Source: Bog-473 sp036491435 (lineage in GTDB: Bacteria; Actinomycetota; Acidimicrobiia; Acidimicrobiales; RAAP-2). From it: a stretch of 26,807 nt of DNA. The translations under genes were made by a program, and so were the position numbers. The notes beneath the pieces are model-generated. The model worked only from the letters and a program-made list of their open reading frames with translations, was not told the DNA's origin and did not search any database. The DNA is taken from positions 1 through 26,807 of the forward strand of contig DASXBZ010000189.1 in the NCBI GenBank assembly GCA_036491435.1, read 5' to 3'. Shown here piece after piece: positions 22,640-26,807 of this stretch; position 1 is the first letter of the stretch, and the number at the start of each line of letters is the position of its first letter.

Positions 22640-23403
22640 TCAAGGCGAAGGAGAAGAAGAAAGCCGCCCGGACCGCACCCGCTGACGGCCCCGTCAAGGT
22701 GCTCCTTGCCGAGGACGAGGAATCCTTCATCGAGGCGCTCGTGATCGGCCTGAACAACGAGGGCTTCCGGGTGACGGTGGCGCGGGACGGCAACGAGGCC
22801 GTGGCGCTCTTCGACGAGACCGAGCCCGACATCATCTTGTTGGACCTCATGCTGCCGAAGATGTCGGGGATCGACGTCTGTCGCACCATCCGTACGCGCT
22901 CGCAGGTGCCGATCATCATGGTCACGGCCAAAGGCGCCGAGATCGACACCGTCGTGGCCCTCGAGGTCGGGGCCGACGACTACGTGACCAAGCCATACCG
23001 GTTGCGCGAGCTCGTGGCCCGTATGCGGGCCGTGTTGCGGCGTGCTCCCGGTGGGCCGGAGGCCTCCGATACGGGGTCGATCGAGTTCGGGAGCGACGGC
23101 ACCTGGGAGGCCAACGGGATCATGGTTGACTTCGACCAGCGCCGGGTGTTCGTGCGCGGCGACGAGGTCCACCTGCGGCGCAAGGAGTTCGAGCTGCTAC
23201 GGATCTTGGTCGAGAACGCCGGGCGTGTGCTGACCCGCGACGTGCTGATCGACCGAGTCTGGGGCACGGACTACATCGGCGACACGAAGACGCTGGACGT
23301 GCACATCAAGCGGCTCCGCTCCCGAATAGAGGCAGACCCCTCCACGCCGGTTTTGATCACGACCGTACGCGGAGTCGGTTACCGCTTCGCTGCGTCGAAC
23401 TAG
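22636..23403 (+). CDS. RegX3-like OmpR-family response regulator
   Basis: 255 residues from a GTG overlapping the kinase stop. A lysine/alanine-rich leader (about 1-19) precedes the receiver domain: VLLAEDEESF with acidic pocket residues, phosphoacceptor Asp70 in IILLDLMLP, Thr in IIMVTAKG, and Lys119 in DDYVTKPY. The C-terminal winged helix (about 155-255) reads VHLRRKEFELLRILVENAGRVLTRDVLIDRVWG to LDVHIKRLRSRIE and VRGVGYRF. The pattern matches RegX3 of mycobacteria (often linked to phosphate control), but its target is not proven here. Being coupled to the kinase gene, the pair forms one two-component system. The extra basic leader is longer than usual; it may bind nucleic acid nonspecifically. 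Confidence 0.95.
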   Translation: MIKAKEKKKAARTAPADGPVKVLLAEDEESFIEALVIGLNNEGFRVTVARDGNEAVALFDETEPDIILLDLMLPKMSGIDVCRTIRTRSQVPIIMVTAKGAEIDTVVALEVGADDYVTKPYRLRELVARMRAVLRRAPGGPEASDTGSIEFGSDGTWEANGIMVDFDQRRVFVRGDEVHLRRKEFELLRILVENAGRVLTRDVLIDRVWGTDYIGDTKTLDVHIKRLRSRIEADPSTPVLITTVRGVGYRFAASN

Positions 23404-23422
23404 ACGAACGGTCGCGGTTTCG

Positions 23423-23446
23423 GCGCTTTTGCGCGGCGCTTTGCGC
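23423..23446 (+). terminator. Tandem short stem-loops downstream of the response regulator
   Basis: GCGC-TTTT-GCGC at 23423-23434 and GCGC-TTT-GCGC at 23436-23446 begin 20 bases after the stop. They are a near tandem duplication. No T-run follows; termination is a guess based on position, with the larger palindrome downstream an alternative. Confidence 0.35.
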
Positions 23447-23478
23447 GCAGGCGAGCTCCCGACGCGGTGCCGCTTCTT

Positions 23479-23498
23479 GCGCGCGGCTGTATACGCAC
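23479..23498 (+). repeat. Half element of the GTATAC repeat family
   Basis: GCGCGCGGCTGTATACGCAC matches the left arm of the 23548-23597 inverted repeat (positions 23549-23568) at 18 of 20 bases, in the same orientation, about 70 bases upstream. No matching right arm follows directly. Confidence 0.65.
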
Positions 23499-23547
23499 CG
23501 AAGGCGGACATTCGGCGAAGACCGTCTACGTGCGGCTCCGGCGGTCC

Positions 23548-23597
23548 CGCGCGCGTCTGTATACGCGCGATTACGGCTGCGTATACAGACGCGCGCG
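23548..23597. repeat. 19-bp-arm inverted repeat with GTATAC cores (locus 2)
   Basis: CGCGCGCGTCTGTATACGC (23548-23566) is a perfect reverse complement of GCGTATACAGACGCGCGCG (23579-23597), with a 12-base loop. It lies between the convergent ends of the response regulator and MBL genes. The TGTATACGCG core is shared with the 16133-16182 repeat although the arm ends differ. Confidence 0.85.
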
Positions 23598-23647
23598 AAG
23601 GCCGGGATTCAACGCGTAGTCAGTCTCGACCGAAACACCGGGTTCTC

Positions 23648-23657
23648 CGCGTATACG
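23648..23657 (-). repeat. Reversed half element of the GTATAC repeat family
   Basis: CGCGTATACG on the plus strand reads CGTATACGCG on the minus strand, the GTATACGCG core in reverse orientation relative to 23479. Only about ten bases match, so this copy is less certain. Confidence 0.4.
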
Positions 23658-23709
23658 ACCGCACGAGACAAACCGTGTTCGGACGGCCCCGCGCTACCGC
23701 CTGATGTCC

Positions 23710-24435
23710 CTAGACCGTCAGGCGCTCGAAATCCTCGGGGATCGTCACGCCGGGCATCGAGGTCGTGTCGACTTGTTCACCCAGGTGGGTGAGCACGAAA
23801 TGCGTGTCGGGATGGGCCGCCTGGAGCTCGCGGACGTCTGACTCCTCCATGTGGGTGTGGGGGCCGCCGTGCGCTCCGTTGCACTCGAGCACGAGCACAT
23901 CGGCTTCGGTCGCCAACTCGGTGAGGCCGGCGCAGGGCCGCACGTCACCGCTGTAGGCCACGTACCGATCGCCACGCTCGAAGAGATACCCGAAGCAACG
24001 CAGGTAGGGCACGTGCTCCACCTCGATCGCGCGAAAGCGCAACCCTCCCGCTTCCTGCCACGATCCGTCGACGTCGACGAAGCGAAGGTCGAGGCGCTGG
24101 TGCGCCATCTCGAGCGTTGGGCGCACCTCGGCGACTTCGATCATGCGGATCAGGTGTTGCTCGAGCCCCGGCGGCCCGACGATGTGGAGCGTGCGCCCAC
24201 CGCCGGCCTCGGCCACCGCTTGGAGGAAGAACGGCCAGCCAAAGCAGTGATCCGCGTGGAAGTGCGAGATGACGACCACGTCGATGGAGGCGGGGTCGAA
24301 GCCGCACCGACGGAGGTGCGGCAGTGCGGTCGGGCACGGCTCGACGAGCACGTTCGCATCCAGGACGAAGCTGTTCCAGTACCGCCCGGGCGGGGCGAGG
24401 AAGTTGCCCGTGCCCAGAAAGGTGAGCTCGGTCAC
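23710..24435 (-). CDS. MBL-fold metallo-hydrolase (RNase Z-like short form)
   Basis: 241 residues from a GTG at 24435 that overlaps the upstream stop (GTGA). The fold begins LTFLGTGNFLAPPGRYWNSFVL, with the zinc motif HFHADH at 58-63, a later AYSGDVRPC (Asp ligand) and a C-terminal LTHLG (His ligand). The arrangement resembles RNase Z/ElaC-like and arylsulfatase-like MBL proteins that act on RNA or phosphodiester substrates, but the substrate is not readable. A longer open frame to 25047 runs through the neighbouring gene out of frame and is rejected. It is the third gene of the serS operon, which makes a housekeeping role possible but unproven. Confidence 0.9.
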   Translation of the reverse strand: MTELTFLGTGNFLAPPGRYWNSFVLDANVLVEPCPTALPHLRRCGFDPASIDVVVISHFHADHCFGWPFFLQAVAEAGGGRTLHIVGPPGLEQHLIRMIEVAEVRPTLEMAHQRLDLRFVDVDGSWQEAGGLRFRAIEVEHVPYLRCFGYLFERGDRYVAYSGDVRPCAGLTELATEADVLVLECNGAHGGPHTHMEESDVRELQAAHPDTHFVLTHLGEQVDTTSMPGVTIPEDFERLTV

Positions 24436-25172
24436 GACGTGTCCGCCAGCGCGAGGAGCGACGCCACCAGCATCGGGTCCCCATCGACGTCGGCGTCGGG
24501 GACCGGGAGGCGGCGGTAGAGCATGAGGACGAGCTCCGAGGCGGTTGCGTTGAGCTGGGCCTCGCGGACAGAAGACGAGCCGCCGCCTGCCGCGTCGGGC
24601 CCGACGGTCCAGCTCCCACCTGTATCGATGGCACGGAGCGTGACCCGGCCCCGCAGCGCCGCGACGTCCGGCCCGACCATGACCTCGATGAACTCGGGTA
24701 CTCCGTCGTTGGCCAGTTCGGCCGGCAACGGCGCAGACACTCCGACCGCGCCCTCTGCGTCCCAACGATGGACAGCCACTTCCTGGGCCTGGTGCCGAGC
24801 GACGGCTCCGGCCGTGTGTGGCGTGGGATCGCCCCACCAGGCCCAGCACGGCGAATCCGGGCCGGCCTCGCGAAATGCGCTCAGCAGCGAGTAGGTGCAC
24901 CAGCCGAGCCAGGCGAGCAGGTCGCTGTCGGGCGGCAACGCTGTCAACGGGCCTCCAAAACGTTCCTCCGGATTCTTGGCCCGCACGTTCTCCGACCAGT
25001 ACCGCTGCACCGTCCCGATGTGGTGGGCGAGGTCGCGCACCGACCACGCCGAAGTGGTCGGGACGCGGGTATCGAGGTCGGCCGCCGCCACAGCGCTGGA
25101 CACCAGGCGGCTCTCTGCTGCGATGGCGTCCACCGCATCGTCGAAGCCGAACGAGCCCCCAGTCACGCTCAT
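24432..25172 (-). CDS. Maleylpyruvate isomerase / DinB-like family protein (TIGR03083-type)
   Basis: 246 residues. The N-terminal four-helix DinB-like domain carries AWSVRDLAHHIGTVQRYW (His50/His51) and RHQAQEVAVHRWDAEGA (Glu131, His135), the metal triad expected of the MDMPI family (PF11716). Actinobacterial members use mycothiol as cofactor, for example in maleylpyruvate isomerisation. The C-terminal part (about 150-246) fits the family's second domain with GxVTLRAIDTGGSW and ASELVLMLYRR. The ATG at 25172 overlaps the serS stop (ATGA) and its stop overlaps the MBL start, so the three genes are translationally coupled. The actual substrate is unknown; many homologues are uncharacterised. Confidence 0.9.
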   Translation of the reverse strand: MSVTGGSFGFDDAVDAIAAESRLVSSAVAAADLDTRVPTTSAWSVRDLAHHIGTVQRYWSENVRAKNPEERFGGPLTALPPDSDLLAWLGWCTYSLLSAFREAGPDSPCWAWWGDPTPHTAGAVARHQAQEVAVHRWDAEGAVGVSAPLPAELANDGVPEFIEVMVGPDVAALRGRVTLRAIDTGGSWTVGPDAAGGGSSSVREAQLNATASELVLMLYRRLPVPDADVDGDPMLVASLLALADTS

Positions 25173-26473
25173 GGCGCCTTGATGAGCAGCTCGCCGCCGA
25201 GATACGGCGCCAGAGCCTCAGGAAGCATCACGCTCCCGTCCTCCTGACGCCCGTTCTCGACGAGGGCCGCCCAGATCCGCGGCCAGGCCAGCGCCGAGCC
25301 GTTGACGGTGTGCACGAGCTGCGGCTGTCCGCCGCCTGCCGGCCGGTACCGGACATTGGCCCGACGGGCCTGGTAGTCGCGGAACCAGCTGACCGAGGAG
25401 ACCTCGAGCCAGCGATCGACGCCTGGTGAGTACGCCTCCAAGTCGAACGTGCGGGCCGACGAACCACCGAGGTCGCCGGTGCACAAGTCGAGGACTCGGT
25501 AGGGCAGCTCGAGTTCTTGGAGCATCGATTCGGCCCGGCGCAGGATGTCGGCCTGCGCCTCGAGCGCGCCTTCGGGAGTCGTGTACGCGAACAGCTCCAC
25601 CTTGTAGAACTCGTGCACCCGCAGGAGGCCTCTCGTGTCGCGGCCGGCCGATCCGGCCTCGCGCCGGTAGCACGCTGTGGCGGCGGTGAAACGGATGGGA
25701 AGCAGCGACTCCTCGAGGATCTCGCCCCTGTGCATCGAGGTGAGTGGCACCTCTGCGGTCGGGATGAGCCAGAGGTCGTCGCGCTCCATGTGATAGGCGT
25801 CGTCGGCGAACTTCGGCAGGTGTCCCGTCGACGTCATGGTGTCTGTGAGCACCACCGTCGGCGGGAGGATCTCCTCGTAGTCAGGAGAGTGCCGGTCGAT
25901 GGCGAAGGCGGTCAGTGCGCGGACGAGACGCGCCCCCGGTCCGCGGTAGAGCGGGAACATCGAGCCGGCCAGCCGGGCGCCGCGTTCCATGTCGAGGATC
26001 TCGAGCGTCTCGCCGATCTCCCAGTGCGGCACCTGCTGGCGCTCCAAGCGTTGGGGCTCCGGCTGGCCCAGCTCCTTGCCGGGCCACCAGCGACGGACCT
26101 CGACGTTGTCTTCCTCGCCCGTCCCGTCCGGCGCGTCGTCAGCGGGAATGTTGGGGATGTACAGCAGCCCGGTCCGCCATTGCTGCTCGAGCGCCTCCGC
26201 CTCCGCCCGCGCGGCCCCCTCTTCGTCACCCAGAGAGCGGCTCCGCGCGCTGAGCTCGTCAGCGAGGGCTTGCTCGCCCGTCTTTCTGGCCTGTCCGACC
26301 TCGCGCGAGAGCGACTTGACCTCGGCGCGAAGGTCGTCCGCCTGCCTGACCTTGGCGCGCCACGCCACATCGGCCTCGATCACGGCGTCTACCTCTGCCG
26401 CATCGACCCCGCGACGGGCCAGCGCTGCCTTGACAGTGTCGGGGTCCTCGCGCAGGGCCCGGATATCGATCAT
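25169..26473 (-). CDS. serS: Seryl-tRNA synthetase
   Basis: 434 residues, the normal length. The N-terminal ~110 residues form the tRNA-binding coiled-coil arm (two Arg/Glu/Ala-rich helices). The class II catalytic core follows: GARLAGSMFPLYRGPGARLVRAL (motif 1 area), STGHLPKF, LIPTAEVPLTS. Motif 2 is TACYRREAGSAGRDTRGLLRVHEF, and motif 3 is NGSALAWPRIWAALVENGRQ then EDGSVMLPEAL. It charges tRNA-Ser with serine. Several spots that are nearly invariant in bacterial enzymes differ: HEFYKVE in place of HQFEKVE, SSVSW in place of SSCSN, and a WPRIW stretch in motif 3. It could be a divergent lineage form. The ATG at 26473 is near GAGGA and only 26 bases from the divergent ABC transporter gene. 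Confidence 0.97.
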   Translation of the reverse strand: MIDIRALREDPDTVKAALARRGVDAAEVDAVIEADVAWRAKVRQADDLRAEVKSLSREVGQARKTGEQALADELSARSRSLGDEEGAARAEAEALEQQWRTGLLYIPNIPADDAPDGTGEEDNVEVRRWWPGKELGQPEPQRLERQQVPHWEIGETLEILDMERGARLAGSMFPLYRGPGARLVRALTAFAIDRHSPDYEEILPPTVVLTDTMTSTGHLPKFADDAYHMERDDLWLIPTAEVPLTSMHRGEILEESLLPIRFTAATACYRREAGSAGRDTRGLLRVHEFYKVELFAYTTPEGALEAQADILRRAESMLQELELPYRVLDLCTGDLGGSSARTFDLEAYSPGVDRWLEVSSVSWFRDYQARRANVRYRPAGGGQPQLVHTVNGSALAWPRIWAALVENGRQEDGSVMLPEALAPYLGGELLIKAP

Positions 26474-26499
26474 TCCTCGTCAAAGTAGCCTGCGACGCC
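26474..26499. promoter_or_regulatory. Compact divergent promoter region between serS and the ABC transporter gene
   Basis: Only 26 bases separate the two divergent start codons. Reading toward serS, TACTTT lies about 8 bases before the ATG and may act as -10 for a near-leaderless transcript. Any -35 must lie inside the opposite coding region, so the promoters would overlap. Confidence 0.3.
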
Positions 26500-26807
26500 A
26501 TGCCAGCAGTCGAGGTCCGCGGCCTCACGGTGCGCTACGGGCCTGCAGGCACACCGCCTGCAGTCGACAACGTGGACCTGTCCGCCGATGGGGGCGAGGT
26601 CCTCGTCGTCCTCGGCCCGAACGGCGCCGGCAAGACGTCGACGGTCGAAACGCTCGAGGGCTACCGCCGTCCCGCAGCGGGCATGGTGCGCGTGCTCGGC
26701 CTCGATCCGGTCGGCGACCACGCCGCACTGACCGGCCGCATGGGCGTGATGCTGCAGAGCGGTGGCGTGTACCCGATGCTCGGGCCCACACGCGTGCTCG
26801 ACCTCTT
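26500..26807 (+). CDS. ABC transporter ATP-binding protein, N-terminal fragment
   Basis: About 102 codons before the window ends. The translation begins with VEVRGLTVRYG and continues to VLVVLGPNGAGKTSTVETLEGY (Walker A GPNGAGKTS), then RPAAGMVRVLGLDPVGDHAALTGRMGVMLQSGGVYPML with the Q-loop glutamine. The pattern is that of the DrrA/ABC-2 exporter ATPases, which drive export of drugs or lipids through a separate membrane partner. The partner is expected downstream, outside the window. The ATG at 26500 has no strong Shine-Dalgarno sequence. The signature motif and Walker B lie beyond the edge. Substrate unknown. Confidence 0.92.
   Translation, partial: MPAVEVRGLTVRYGPAGTPPAVDNVDLSADGGEVLVVLGPNGAGKTSTVETLEGYRRPAAGMVRVLGLDPVGDHAALTGRMGVMLQSGGVYPMLGPTRVLDL

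Larger units (their letters stand above)
23404..23709. other. 306-base gene-free stretch between convergent genes
   Basis: No supported gene; a 91-codon frame over 23429-23704 crosses the inverted repeats and has no protein character. The stretch contains the short hairpins at 23423-23446, a GTATAC half element at 23479-23498, the 19-bp-arm inverted repeat at 23548-23597 and a reversed half element at 23648-23657. Confidence 0.7.

Noticed and set aside
23423..23446. Small CRISPR-like repeat unit
   Set aside because: Only two short GCGC-T(3-4)-GCGC copies without spacers; simply adjacent hairpins.
23429..23704. A 91-codon plus-strand frame after the response regulator
   Set aside because: It crosses the inverted repeat and half elements and encodes Arg/Thr-rich sequence without protein character.

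Overview
The window is high-GC (third codon positions almost all G/C) and densely coded, with many ATGA/GTGA stop-start overlaps. Gene content points to a high-GC actinobacterium, possibly an acidimicrobial lineage: a SenX3/RegX3-like two-component pair, an ECF42-type sigma factor next to its DGPF partner, a mycothiol-type DinB/maleylpyruvate-isomerase protein, a DUF2889 protein beside a TetR regulator, several CoA-dependent lipid-catabolism enzymes, and an actinobacterial type IV secretion (T4SS)-like gene set with an SCO6880-like protein. The species assignment is inference. No rRNA, tRNA, CRISPR array, transposase or integrase was seen.

Layout. Positions 1-8611 are a catabolic/accessory block: the 5' end of a crotonase gene, a small exported-peptide ORF, a DUF2889-TetR operon, a patatin lipase, a metallo-beta-lactamase-fold hydrolase, a second crotonase-family gene divergent from a class III CoA-transferase, an isochorismatase-fold protein lacking its expected catalytic residues, and an aldehyde dehydrogenase. 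Positions 8749-10584 are the ECF42 module: a promoter matching the published ECF42 motif, a DGPF/YCII protein and the sigma factor with a long C-terminal extension. Positions 10603-13258 hold a small protein with a ribbon-helix-helix-like tail overlapping an HtrA-like protease, then a secreted phosphoesterase framed by a 5' hairpin and a 3' terminator-like hairpin.

Positions 13162-20680 (minus strand) form a chromosomal T4SS-like locus: a VirB2-like small membrane protein, a TrbL/VirB6-like channel protein, an SCO6880-like protein, a NUDIX hydrolase, a VirB4-like ATPase and a TraG/VirD4-like coupling ATPase. A plus-strand YoaK-family (DUF1275) gene and a 17-bp-arm inverted repeat with GTATAC cores split the set in two. 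No relaxase is visible. Positions 21014-23403 encode a histidine kinase/response regulator pair; the kinase carries an unusual ~115-residue insertion in its ATP-binding domain. The gene-free 23404-23709 stretch has a second, 19-bp-arm inverted repeat with the same GTATAC cores plus extra half copies. Positions 23710-26473 are a tightly overlapping serS - DinB-like - MBL operon, divergent from the start of an ABC transporter ATPase that runs off the window.

The strongest candidates for something undescribed are the two GTATAC inverted-repeat loci, the split T4SS-like locus, the histidine kinase insertion, and the isochorismatase-fold protein with all three catalytic positions replaced.
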